Source: DASXUX01 sp036504595 (lineage in GTDB: Bacteria > Planctomycetota > SZUA-567 > H5-PLA8). Taken from it: 64,000 bases of DNA. The position numbers and the translations under genes are program-made. Positions 7,881 through 15,251 of this stretch are shown piece by piece (the first letter of the stretch is position 1; each line of letters starts with the position of its first letter). The stretch covers positions 173,578 through 237,577 of the forward strand of contig DASXUX010000056.1 of NCBI GenBank assembly GCA_036504595.1, given 5' to 3'. The notes beneath the pieces were generated by a model. The model ran no database searches. It saw only the letters and a list, made by a program, of their open reading frames with translations, and was not told the origin of the DNA.

Positions 7881-8702
7881 ATGACGGGGCGACGGGGGGA
7901 CGGGGTGACGGGGCGACTCCGAAATGCGGATGTTCAATCCGCAATCCGCAATCTGCAATCCGCAATCGGCAAATCCGCAATCGTAGTGGCTGCCGGTTCG
8001 TCCAGCCGCATGGGCGGAAAAGTCCGCAAGCCTTACCTGAAGCTTCGCGGCAAGCCCATTCTCACGTGGTCCGTGCGCGCACTTTGCCGCGTCGAGGGCC
8101 TGCAGCAGATCGTCATCGTCACGCGGCACGAAGATCGCCGCCGCGCCGCCGCTGCCGCGAAACTCGCCGGGCTGCCGCCTTCCGTTCGTCTCGACTTTGC
8201 TGACGGTGGTCCGCGCCGGCAGGATTCTGTCTACAACGGACTGCAGGCAACGTTGCCAAGCAGCCAGATCGTGCTGATCCACGACGCCGCTCGCCCCTTC
8301 CCGGCGAAAGATACCATGGAGGAAGCCTGCCGGTGCGCGCTCGAGTGCGGCGGTGCAATTCTCGCCGGCCGCGTGAAAGACACCGTGAAGCGCGAAGTCG
8401 CCGCCGCACCCACTGAATCCAAAACCCAAAACCCAAGATCCAAAATCGCGCAGACTGTTCCGCGCGCCGGCCTGTGGCTGGCTCAAACCCCGCAGGTTTT
8501 TCGCCGCGCCGACATTCTCGGGTGTTTTGAGCGGCTTTCTCGGGAGGCACCGAAGGAAGAAGTGACCGACGATGCCGCGATTCTGGAGCGCTTCGGGAAG
8601 ACGGTCGTGCTAGTCGAATCAAGCTCTACGAACCTGAAGATTACGCGCCCGGAAGACCTGCCCATCGCCGAAGCGTACTTGCGGCTGAAACTTGTTCGCT
8701 AA
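7881..8702 (+). CDS. ispD: 2-C-methyl-D-erythritol 4-phosphate cytidylyltransferase IspD
   Basis: A 273-aa enzyme of the MEP isoprenoid pathway that makes CDP-methylerythritol from CTP and MEP. The nucleotide-binding start is IVVAAGSSSRMGG (residues 34-46), followed by KPYLKLRGKPI. VLIHDAARPF at 131-140 and TVPRAGLWLAQTPQVF are family signatures. The protein is about 40 residues too long. Residues 2-33 are translated from 7-mer repeats that follow the ATG, and residues 178-188 (TESKTQNPRSK) come from a CCAAAAC-like 7-mer array. The ATG at 7881 overlaps no other signal; a GTG at 7986 just before the nucleotide-binding loop would give a shorter protein but removes the first strand. Confidence 0.92.
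   Translation: MTGRRGDGVTGRLRNADVQSAIRNLQSAIGKSAIVVAAGSSSRMGGKVRKPYLKLRGKPILTWSVRALCRVEGLQQIVIVTRHEDRRRAAAAAKLAGLPPSVRLDFADGGPRRQDSVYNGLQATLPSSQIVLIHDAARPFPAKDTMEEACRCALECGGAILAGRVKDTVKREVAAAPTESKTQNPRSKIAQTVPRAGLWLAQTPQVFRRADILGCFERLSREAPKEEVTDDAAILERFGKTVVLVESSSTNLKITRPEDLPIAEAYLRLKLVR
7884..7982 (+). repeat. Heptamer arrays inside the ispD N-terminus
   Basis: A GACGGGG-like array (7884-7913) is followed by a CGCAATC-like array (7938-7982). If the ATG at 7881 is used, both are translated in frame. Confidence 0.7.
8416..8447 (+). repeat. Heptamer array inside ispD
   Basis: About four and a half units of an ATCCAAA/ACCCAAA 7-mer, translated in frame as an 11-residue insert before the TVPR motif. 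Confidence 0.7.
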
Positions 8703-8746
8703 AAACAAGAAGGCTCCTGGCCCAACCTTTCGATTGAGCCAGGAGC
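8701..8746 (-). terminator. Rho-independent terminator of the Cys-rich protein gene
   Basis: GCTCCTGGC (8713-8721) pairs with GCCAGGAGC (8738-8746), and on the minus strand the stem is followed by CTTCTTGTTTTT. It lies 17 bases after the stop of the gene at 8763. On the plus strand no U-tract follows, so it mainly serves the minus-strand gene. Confidence 0.75.
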
Positions 8747-8762
8747 GGCAAAGGGCTTCAAC

Positions 8763-9236
8763 CTAATCTTCGTAGTTCGGTTCGGCCGTTTCCGCATCCG
8801 TGTTGTCCGGAACTTCCGCTGGCGGTTCGCAGAGTTGTTCCGTTGCGACCGGCGTCTCCTCGCATCCACAACATGTGCCGGTCTCGCCTGCCGGCATCGC
8901 GATGACGCTGACATCCTGAGCGACCGGATCACAACAATCTGCTAGGGGCGCCTCGGCTTCTTGTGCAATCGACTGCGACTCACAACCGCAACATGTGCCT
9001 TCCGGATCTGCAACGCCCTCCGCGGCGCTGACGTCTGCCGGTGGATTTTCGCCGCGATCGAATTCCGGCAAGTCAACGATTTCCGCCGCACCGCCGGCAG
9101 ACTCCGCCGCGGGCTCGCACATCTCCTGTACGTACGCCGCGTCCTCGGCATGACTGCACGCGTCTTCTGAACACCACGCCACACTGCCCACCCACATCAC
9201 GGCCACTGCTGCCAGAACTGTCGCTTGGGTTCGCAC
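8763..9236 (-). CDS. Acidic, Cys-rich exported protein with repeated TCCGCE motif
   Basis: A 157-aa protein not recognised as a known family. Residues 1-22 look like a signal peptide ending VAWCSE, possibly a lipoprotein-like Cys. The mature part is very acidic and contains two GTCCGCE motifs (around residues 83 and 124), a DCCD, and further single Cys residues. Clustered CC-x-C in an acidic exported chain suggests metal binding, but this is inference. It has its own terminator and is flanked by repeats, so it is a single-gene unit. The reading frame is closed at both ends and the Cys spacing is regular, which supports it being real. Confidence 0.65.
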   Translation of the reverse strand: MRTQATVLAAVAVMWVGSVAWCSEDACSHAEDAAYVQEMCEPAAESAGGAAEIVDLPEFDRGENPPADVSAAEGVADPEGTCCGCESQSIAQEAEAPLADCCDPVAQDVSVIAMPAGETGTCCGCEETPVATEQLCEPPAEVPDNTDAETAEPNYED

Positions 9237-9394
9237 GAGCCCCTCCTTATTTAAGTCCCACTTGCTCGCACGCAGGAGCGTTTCCCGCGCTAAGCTAATG
9301 GAGGAACGTCCGCGCTATATTCCCTGCTGAAGCAATTGTCATATTCGGCAGACAAGAGATCCGCTCTCACTGGCAGATTGAAGAGGAGTGCAGA

Positions 9395-9480
9395 TATTGA
9401 GGATTGGGTGTTGCGTGCTGAGCGCTGCGCACACTGGGGCCTGAGCGTTGGCCGACTACTCAGCACTCAGTACCCAGCAC
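9395..9480. repeat. Inverted heptamer array between minus-strand genes
   Basis: A GTGCTGA-like set (9400-9425) and its inverse, an ACTCAGC-like set (9455-9480), form two arms downstream of the SGNH hydrolase stop. The rest of 9237-9480 holds nothing recognisable beyond the promoter region of the Cys-rich gene. Confidence 0.55.
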
Positions 9481-10686
9481 TTACTTCCCTTCGTTGACGA
9501 CGAACTGCATCGCCCGGATCGCCGTGCCTTTGCTGGCCGCGTTCTTGTCGGCCGAGAGCTTCAGCGACAGCGTGTGCTTTCCGGCTGAAAGCGTGTCGGC
9601 AAACATCACGGTCCGCGGATAGTGCAGTCCGCCGCTGAAGTGGTGATACAGGTCGCACTTCGTTGTCGGACCGCCATCAATGCTGACTTCCACAATCCCT
9701 GCGTCCGGCCCGGCGACGATGTACGCGCCGATGGCGCTGCCGGCGAATTCCAGAGTCAGTGCCGCGCCGGGCTTGGTTGATTCCAGCATCGTCAGCTTGT
9801 TGAACCGGTCGCGCTTTCCGCCCGGCAACGCTTTCCAGTCGGGCACATGAAGCTGCCAGTCTTCTGAAATCTTCGCTTCTTTTGGATCGAGGAAACGCCC
9901 GCCGCCGTAGTTCAGTTCGTCCAGCGGTTTAGCTGGCATCGAATTGTCCTTTGGCGTGGCTCCCGCGGCGAGCGGCTCCTTCCAACACTGATCCATCAGT
10001 TCCCCGATCATATCCGCCGCGATCCGGTTTCCGAACGGCGCCGGGTGCACGCCGCCGAACTGTTTCCAAGTGATCTCCTTCGCATCGATCCGCGCCGTCA
10101 CCGCCTTGCAGACATTGACGATCGAGACCTTGTACGCGGCGGCTACTTCCTCGTGCGCGGCCATCGGGATGGGCGTCTGGTTCTTGCGGTACTGGTCCAT
10201 CAGCCCTTCGTTGACGAACTCGACAAAGATCACGTCCGCCTTCGGGTTATGCTGGCGCAGGTTTCGCACGATGCCTTCCGCCGCGCGCAGGCATTCGGCC
10301 TTGCTGTGATGACCATCCTGATCGTCGTTCACGGCGGAATCGACCAGCAGCAAATCGACCGGGCCTTTGCTCAGCACGTCATCTTTCAGCCGGAACGCGC
10401 CGGTCATTGAAGTGGTGGAAGCGATTCCCGCCGCCGTGATCGTGAATTCTGTTTCGGGGAAGCGCTTGCGCAGCAGTTCGCAGACCATCGGGCGGTAGCC
10501 TTCCATCTCGGTGATCGATCCGCCCAGAAATGCGACGTGGCCTTTCTTCTGAAGAGTGAAGACTGTACGACAATTCTCCAGGTTTCCGCGCGTGATCACG
10601 CTTGTATCTCCACTCACTGCGTATCCACAAAGCAACAGCAATCCACAGAGCAGGGCGGGGCGGAGGAACAGTTGCTGAACGCGCAT
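9481..10686 (-). CDS. Secreted SGNH/GDSL-type hydrolase
   Basis: A 401-aa exported esterase-like protein. The start at 10686 is set by AGGAGA seven bases upstream and by the signal peptide that follows (LLCGLLLLCGYAVSG). Block I reads HVAFLGGSITEMEGY with nucleophile Ser, block III is near LLVDSAVNDDQDG, and the Asp/His end is GGVHPAPFGNRIA. The C-terminal third (about 280-400) is a separate beta-rich part resembling a carbohydrate-esterase accessory domain. It probably removes acyl groups from polysaccharides outside the cytoplasm; the exact substrate is unknown. It appears to be transcribed alone. Confidence 0.82.
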   Translation of the reverse strand: MRVQQLFLRPALLCGLLLLCGYAVSGDTSVITRGNLENCRTVFTLQKKGHVAFLGGSITEMEGYRPMVCELLRKRFPETEFTITAAGIASTTSMTGAFRLKDDVLSKGPVDLLLVDSAVNDDQDGHHSKAECLRAAEGIVRNLRQHNPKADVIFVEFVNEGLMDQYRKNQTPIPMAAHEEVAAAYKVSIVNVCKAVTARIDAKEITWKQFGGVHPAPFGNRIAADMIGELMDQCWKEPLAAGATPKDNSMPAKPLDELNYGGGRFLDPKEAKISEDWQLHVPDWKALPGGKRDRFNKLTMLESTKPGAALTLEFAGSAIGAYIVAGPDAGIVEVSIDGGPTTKCDLYHHFSGGLHYPRTVMFADTLSAGKHTLSLKLSADKNAASKGTAIRAMQFVVNEGK

Positions 10687-11093
10687 CGCGGCATCTCCTG
10701 ATAAAGTAAGTTGCATGATTTTGGGCGTGAGGGCAAATAGCGCAAGCGACAATGTGAATCAGATGGCGCCCTTCACTCGGATACTTGTCACTCGACTCCT
10801 AACGCTGATGATGAGAGCGCTGATCGCGCCGCAAGTACGAGCGTGAGTGGCGTAGATGAGTAGTAGACCTAATGTCGCACTTGGCAAACGTGCCTAATCA
10901 ATTCACAATCCGCGTCGAGGGGTGCTTCGTTGACAAAATAACGATCCATTTCTTTGAACCGCGTGCTGCTGTGGCTGGTTGAACAGCTCGGAATGAAGTT
11001 CTGAACTCTGTTGTAAGATGTGTTATGTAAACGACATGCGTTCGCTGTGAAATAAAACACGTGCTTATTCCATAAAAATGAGTTTTTTGATAC
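10687..11093. other. AT-rich gene-free stretch upstream of the hydrogenase operon
   Basis: About 400 bases with lower GC than the surroundings. Two overlapping minus-strand open frames (10869-11129 and 10898-11152) have no ribosome-binding site, odd composition and no recognisable motif, and they cross the promoter, so they are not called as genes. The stretch otherwise holds the promoter region of the minus-strand SGNH gene. Confidence 0.5.
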
Positions 11094-11120
11094 TTGACAC
11101 AAAAGCCAAGTGTATATACT
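11094..11120 (+). promoter_or_regulatory. Sigma-70-like promoter of the hydrogenase operon
   Basis: TTGACA at 11094-11099 and TATACT at 11115-11120 are separated by 15 bases, slightly short. ACTTG (11092-11096) and CAAGT (11107-11111) form an inverted repeat over the -35 and spacer that could be an operator; no known regulator site was matched. Confidence 0.6.
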
Positions 11121-11126
11121 TGTGAA

Positions 11127-11238
11127 CAAAATAACAGCGTTACTGGTGTCACAATTTGAACGCTGGGAGACCTAAAGAAGTCAGCAAGCCGTTGGACAAG
11201 GGGTCTCTCACAGCCAGCAGAACCAAAGGGGAACGAAC
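11127..11238 (+). promoter_or_regulatory. Structured 5' leader of the hydrogenase operon
   Basis: The leader of about 110 bases has two hairpins: CAGCGTT (11135-11141) with AACGCTG (11159-11165), and GAGACC (11167-11172) with GGTCTC (11202-11207). AAAGGGGAAC just before the ATG at 11239 is the ribosome-binding site. No known riboswitch was recognised. Confidence 0.4.
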
Positions 11239-11727
11239 ATGGCCCAGACCGAAACCGACATCGAGCCGATCCTCAAGCAGCACCCCAACGCCAAGCGTGA
11301 AGACCTCATTCCGTTGCTCCAGGAAGTCCAGGAAGCTCAGGGCTACCTGTCCGCCGAAGCCGCCGTCCGCATCGGCCAGCACCTCGGCCTGCCCGCCAGC
11401 AAGGTCTACGGCGTCGCGACCTTCTACAATCAGTTCCGTTTCCAGCCCAAGGGCAAGTACCACTTCATGGTCTGCCGCGGCACCGCCTGCCACGTCAAAG
11501 GCTCCGCCAAAGGTCTGGAGATCTGCACGAAGCTGCTGAAGATCAAGCCTGGCCAGACCACTCGCGACAGATTGTTCAGCCTGGAAGTCGTCGCCTGTAT
11601 GGGCGCCTGTGGCCTCGCGCCGGTCGTCAATGTCAATGGTGAGTTCTACGCCAAGGTCACCCCAAAGAAAATTTCCTCCATCATCACCGAATGCCGGGAA
11701 AAGGAAGCCGCCAATGCCAAATCCTGA
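11239..11727 (+). CDS. hydC: NuoE-like [2Fe-2S] subunit of the multimeric hydrogenase
   Basis: A 162-aa thioredoxin-like ferredoxin of the NuoE/HydC family. It carries one [2Fe-2S] cluster that links the flavin subunit to the rest of the complex. The four Cys ligands are Cys79 and Cys84 (CRGTACH) and Cys120 and Cys124 (CMGACG). The family signature VYGVATFYNQFRF is at 57-69. It is the first gene of the operon, preceded by a good ribosome-binding site, and its stop overlaps the start of hydB by 14 bases, consistent with coupled translation. The symbol is assigned from context with hydA. Confidence 0.92.
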   Translation: MAQTETDIEPILKQHPNAKREDLIPLLQEVQEAQGYLSAEAAVRIGQHLGLPASKVYGVATFYNQFRFQPKGKYHFMVCRGTACHVKGSAKGLEICTKLLKIKPGQTTRDRLFSLEVVACMGACGLAPVVNVNGEFYAKVTPKKISSIITECREKEAANAKS

Positions 11728-14700
11728 ATCCGCGTCTACTGCAAAACCTGCCGGCGGGGACGCCGGCGCTACCAGCCAGTGCTGGGAAACGCCGACCTTT
11801 CCGGTCCCCGAACTGCTTGAAGGCCTGAAGTCCGGCCCCTTCAGTTCCGCCAAGTCTGCCGGCGAGCCGTCCTACAACGCGCTGATCAGCGCGCTGCGCC
11901 GCGACCGCGTCGAAAAGCCGGTGGTCTTCATTGGCACGGGCACGTGCGGCCTGGGCGCTGGCGCAGCCAAGACGATCGAAGCCGTCCGCGCGTACATCGG
12001 CTCGAAGGGCATCCCTGCCGACGTCGTTGAGGTCGGCTGCATCGGCCTGTGCTCGGAAGAGCCGCTCGTCGATGTCCAGCTTCCCGGCCGTTCGCGCGTC
12101 AGCTTCAGCAACATCAGCGCGCAAAAAGTTCCGGCGCTGCTGGATCAGGCGTTGGCGGGAAAGATTCCGGCCGACATGGTTCTCGGCCAGTTCCGTGCCG
12201 CGCCCAACACCGAACAGAAGACGTGGGACAAAGTTGCTTACCTGGATGAGCATCCCTTCCTGAAGATTCAGCGGCGCATCGTGCTGGCCGCCAGCGGCAT
12301 CATCAACCCCGGCAGCATCGACGAATACATCGCGCGCGGCGGTTACTCGGCGCTGGCGAAGGCGCTCAAGCATCAGACGCCCGATGAGATCTGCAATACC
12401 GTCGATGCCTCCGGCCTGCGCGGTCGTGGCGGCGGCGGATTCCCGACGGGTCGCAAGTGGAAGTTCGCCCGCCAAGCTCCGGCGGAACAGAAGTACCTGA
12501 TCTGCAACGCGGACGAAGGCGATCCGGGTGCGTTCATGGATCGAGCCGTCGGCGAAAGCGATCCGCATCGCCTGATCGAAGGCATGGTCATCGCCGCCTA
12601 CGCCATCGGCGCGACGAAGGCTTACATTTATATTCGCGCGGAATACCCCATCGCCGTCACGCGCTTGAAGGAAGCCATTGTTCAGGCGCGCGCGTACGGT
12701 CTGCTCGGCCACAACATTCTCAACAGCGGCAACAATCTCGACATCGTCATCAAGATGGGCGCTGGCGCGTTCGTCTGCGGCGAAGAAACCGCGCTGATCC
12801 ACAGCATCGAAGGCAAACGCGGCATGCCGCGTCCGCGTCCGCCATTCCCGGCCGTGAAGGGCCTCTTCGGCAAGCCGACGGTCATTAATAACGTCGAGAC
12901 GCTCGCCAACCTACCGCTGATCATCGAGCACGGCGCTCCGTGGTATGCCGCGATGGGCACCAAGGGCAGCAAGGGCACCAAAGTCTTCGCGCTCTCTGGC
13001 ATGGTGCGCCGCACCGGTCTGGTTGAAATTCCAATGGGCACCACCCTCCGCCAAGTCGTCTTCGATGTCGGCGGCGGAATTCCTGGCGGCCGCAAGTGCA
13101 AGGCTGTGCAGATCGGCGGCCCGTCTGGCGGTTGCGTTCCCGAACCGCAGATGGATATCCCGACCGACTACGAAGCCCTCAAGGAATTCGGCACGATCAT
13201 GGGCTCGGGTGGTCTGGTTGTCGTCGATGAAACCACCTGCATGGTGGACTTCGCTAAGTACTTCATGGAATTCGTGCAGAGCGAGTCCTGCGGCAAGTGC
13301 ATCCCCTGCCGCGAAGGCACCCGCCGCATGCTCGAAATCTTGCAGGCCATTACTCGTCCGCGCCGCAAGGAAGACAAACTCGACGCGTTGCTGCGCTTCC
13401 AAGGCATCATGGCCCTCAAAGAGCTCGGTGAGATGATCAAGTCCACCAGCCTCTGTGGCCTGGGGCAGACCGCTCCGAATCCAGTGCTCAGCACGCTGAA
13501 GTGGTTCCGCGACGAATACGAAGCCCACATTTTCGAACGCCGCTGTCCGTCGGGCGCTTGTAAGGATCTGGTCGGAGCGCCGTGCCAGAACACCTGCCCG
13601 GTCGGCACGGAAGTCTGGCGCTACGTCGCGCACATCGCTCGCGGCGAATACGCGGACGCCTACCGCATTATTCGGCAGGCCAATCCGTTCCCCTCGATCT
13701 GCGCGCGCGTGTGCCACCATCCGTGTGAAAAGATGTGCCGCGCCGCAGCCACCGGCGGCGAACCGATTGCCGTCCGCACGCTGAAGCGCTTCGTCGTCGA
13801 ACGCGTCTCGCCCGACACCTACACGCAGGACATCAAGATCGCCGCTCCGAACGCCGCCAAGATCGCCGTGATCGGCGGCGGTCCGTCCGGCTTGACGGCC
13901 GCTCACTGCCTGGGCGCGATGGGCTTCAAGGTCACGATTTTCGAGAAGGAAAAGAAAGCCGGCGGCATGCTGATGTCGGCCATCCCGGAATACCGCTTGC
14001 CTCGCGAAGTCCTTCAGAAGGAAATTGACGCGCTCCTTAATCAGAACGTGGAACTGAAGCTGAACCAGTCTCTCGGCCGCGATTTCACGATCGACGACCT
14101 GATGAACAAGCAGGGCTACAAGGCCGTCTATCTCGCCACCGGTTCGCATCAGAGCCGCAAACTGGGCGTGCCCGGCGAGAGCGTCCAAGGCGTGATCCCC
14201 GGAATCAAGTTCTTGAAGGCGTACAATTTGGACGGCCAGACGCTGGCCGAAGGCCACGTGGGCATTATCGGCGGCGGTAATTCCGCCCTGGATGCCGCCC
14301 GTGTCGCCATCCGCCAGAAGTCTGTAAAGAGCGTCACGGTTTACTACCGCCGCACGCGCGCGGAAATGCCTGCGTACGCTGAAGAAATCGAAGCGGCGCT
14401 GGAAGAAGGCGTGATTCTCAAGCCGTTGGTCGCGCCCGTCGAAGTTCAGGCGCAGAACGGCAAGCTGACCGGCATGAAGTTCATAAATTGCCAGCTCGGC
14501 GAACGCGATGCCTCCGGGCGCCAGCAGCCGGTGCCGATCAAGGGTTCGGAGCACGTCGTGCCGCTCGATACCCTGATTGCCGCCATCAGCGAACAGCCCG
14601 AAGCGGAGGCGACCGGCGGTGTCTCCACCGACCGTGGCGGCGCGGTGATCGCCAATCTCGAATCGCATCTCACCAGCCGGCCCGGCGTCTTTGCCGGCGG

Positions 14701-15028
14701 CGACATCGTCACTGGCCCGAACACGGTGATCAATGCTATCGCTGACGGCAAGAACGCCGCGATGATGATCAACAACTTCCTCAGCGGCAAGCTGCTCAAG
14801 ACGCTGGGCAAGCTGCGGTTGCCGAGCGTGTACGTGGAGCCGGTGGAGATGGCCGAAGACGAAGACAGTGAATCGTCGCGGCTCCATCCGGATTCACTGC
14901 CGGTCGAAAAGCGCAAAGGCAACTTCGTGGAAGTCGAACAGTGCGTCTCCGAAAACGCGGCTCGCTGCGAAGCCCGGCGCTGTCTGCGGTGCGACCTGGA
15001 GTTCACACATCCAGCCGTGCGAAAGTGA
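11714..15028 (+). CDS. hydB: NuoF-like hydrogenase subunit fused to a GltD-like flavoprotein
   Basis: A 1104-aa fusion. Residues 66-155 form a thioredoxin-like [2Fe-2S] domain (Cys78, Cys109, Cys113). Residues 180-600 are NuoF/HydB: the FMN/NADH loop GRGGGGFPTG at 237-246, ICNADEGDPGAF, the SLBB region, and a [4Fe-4S] site SCGKCIPCREGT near 524. From about 610 the chain turns into an NADPH-dependent glutamate-synthase small-subunit-like module: Cys motifs CQNTCPVG and CARVCHHPCEKMC, a FAD Rossmann motif GGGPSG near 720, and a second nucleotide site GGGNSA near 852. The tail holds RCLRC. The role is probably to link NAD(P)H, flavin and ferredoxin with the hydrogenase, possibly by electron bifurcation. 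Residues 11-21 come from an in-frame hairpin repeat. The ATG at 11714 overlaps the hydC stop. Confidence 0.9.
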   Translation: MPNPESASTAKPAGGDAGATSQCWETPTFPVPELLEGLKSGPFSSAKSAGEPSYNALISALRRDRVEKPVVFIGTGTCGLGAGAAKTIEAVRAYIGSKGIPADVVEVGCIGLCSEEPLVDVQLPGRSRVSFSNISAQKVPALLDQALAGKIPADMVLGQFRAAPNTEQKTWDKVAYLDEHPFLKIQRRIVLAASGIINPGSIDEYIARGGYSALAKALKHQTPDEICNTVDASGLRGRGGGGFPTGRKWKFARQAPAEQKYLICNADEGDPGAFMDRAVGESDPHRLIEGMVIAAYAIGATKAYIYIRAEYPIAVTRLKEAIVQARAYGLLGHNILNSGNNLDIVIKMGAGAFVCGEETALIHSIEGKRGMPRPRPPFPAVKGLFGKPTVINNVETLANLPLIIEHGAPWYAAMGTKGSKGTKVFALSGMVRRTGLVEIPMGTTLRQVVFDVGGGIPGGRKCKAVQIGGPSGGCVPEPQMDIPTDYEALKEFGTIMGSGGLVVVDETTCMVDFAKYFMEFVQSESCGKCIPCREGTRRMLEILQAITRPRRKEDKLDALLRFQGIMALKELGEMIKSTSLCGLGQTAPNPVLSTLKWFRDEYEAHIFERRCPSGACKDLVGAPCQNTCPVGTEVWRYVAHIARGEYADAYRIIRQANPFPSICARVCHHPCEKMCRAAATGGEPIAVRTLKRFVVERVSPDTYTQDIKIAAPNAAKIAVIGGGPSGLTAAHCLGAMGFKVTIFEKEKKAGGMLMSAIPEYRLPREVLQKEIDALLNQNVELKLNQSLGRDFTIDDLMNKQGYKAVYLATGSHQSRKLGVPGESVQGVIPGIKFLKAYNLDGQTLAEGHVGIIGGGNSALDAARVAIRQKSVKSVTVYYRRTRAEMPAYAEEIEAALEEGVILKPLVAPVEVQAQNGKLTGMKFINCQLGERDASGRQQPVPIKGSEHVVPLDTLIAAISEQPEAEATGGVSTDRGGAVIANLESHLTSRPGVFAGGDIVTGPNTVINAIADGKNAAMMINNFLSGKLLKTLGKLRLPSVYVEPVEMAEDEDSESSRLHPDSLPVEKRKGNFVEVEQCVSENAARCEARRCLRCDLEFTHPAVRK
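11750..11773 (+). repeat. Hairpin repeat with CTAC tail, inside hydB
   Basis: GCCGGC arms around GGGGAC, followed by GCTACC. It is translated in frame near the hydB N-terminus. Confidence 0.65.
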
Positions 15029-15029
15029 A

Positions 15030-15240
15030 GTAGGCAGTAAGCAGCGGCAGTAGGCAGGAAGAACAACGTAAGCCGCATCCGGCAATCTCGGAGTCGGCAG
15101 AAGGCAGGAACGGAGACGGACACATAGGTAGCGGCGGTCCCAATCAAGAATGGCACCAGGAGGCAGTGGCAGTAGGTACAAACGAAGGCGGTTGGGCGGC
15201 TGCTGTTGACTGCCTACTGCTGCTGCCTACTGCCTACTCG
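15030..15240 (+). repeat. Inverted heptamer arms between hydB and hydA
   Basis: AGTAGGC/AGTAAGC-like 7-mers at 15030-15061 are mirrored by ACTGCCT-like 7-mers at 15207-15240. The transcript could fold these into a long stem enclosing about 145 bases. No gene is seen in this 223-base gap. It may affect mRNA processing or hydA expression. Confidence 0.6.
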
Positions 15241-15251
15241 GAGGTTGAAGA

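Noticed and set aside
11087..11126. FNR- or Rex-type operator at the hydrogenase promoter
   Set aside because: TTGAT and TTGTGA half-sites occur but the matching halves are absent or wrongly spaced.
10869..11152. Two overlapping small minus-strand frames upstream of hydC
   Set aside because: No ribosome-binding site, unlikely composition, and they cover the hydrogenase promoter.
12911..14887. 658-aa minus-strand open frame inside hydB
   Set aside because: It is antisense to a strongly conserved gene and arises from GC-rich codon use; its translation is Ala/Arg/His-rich with no domain.
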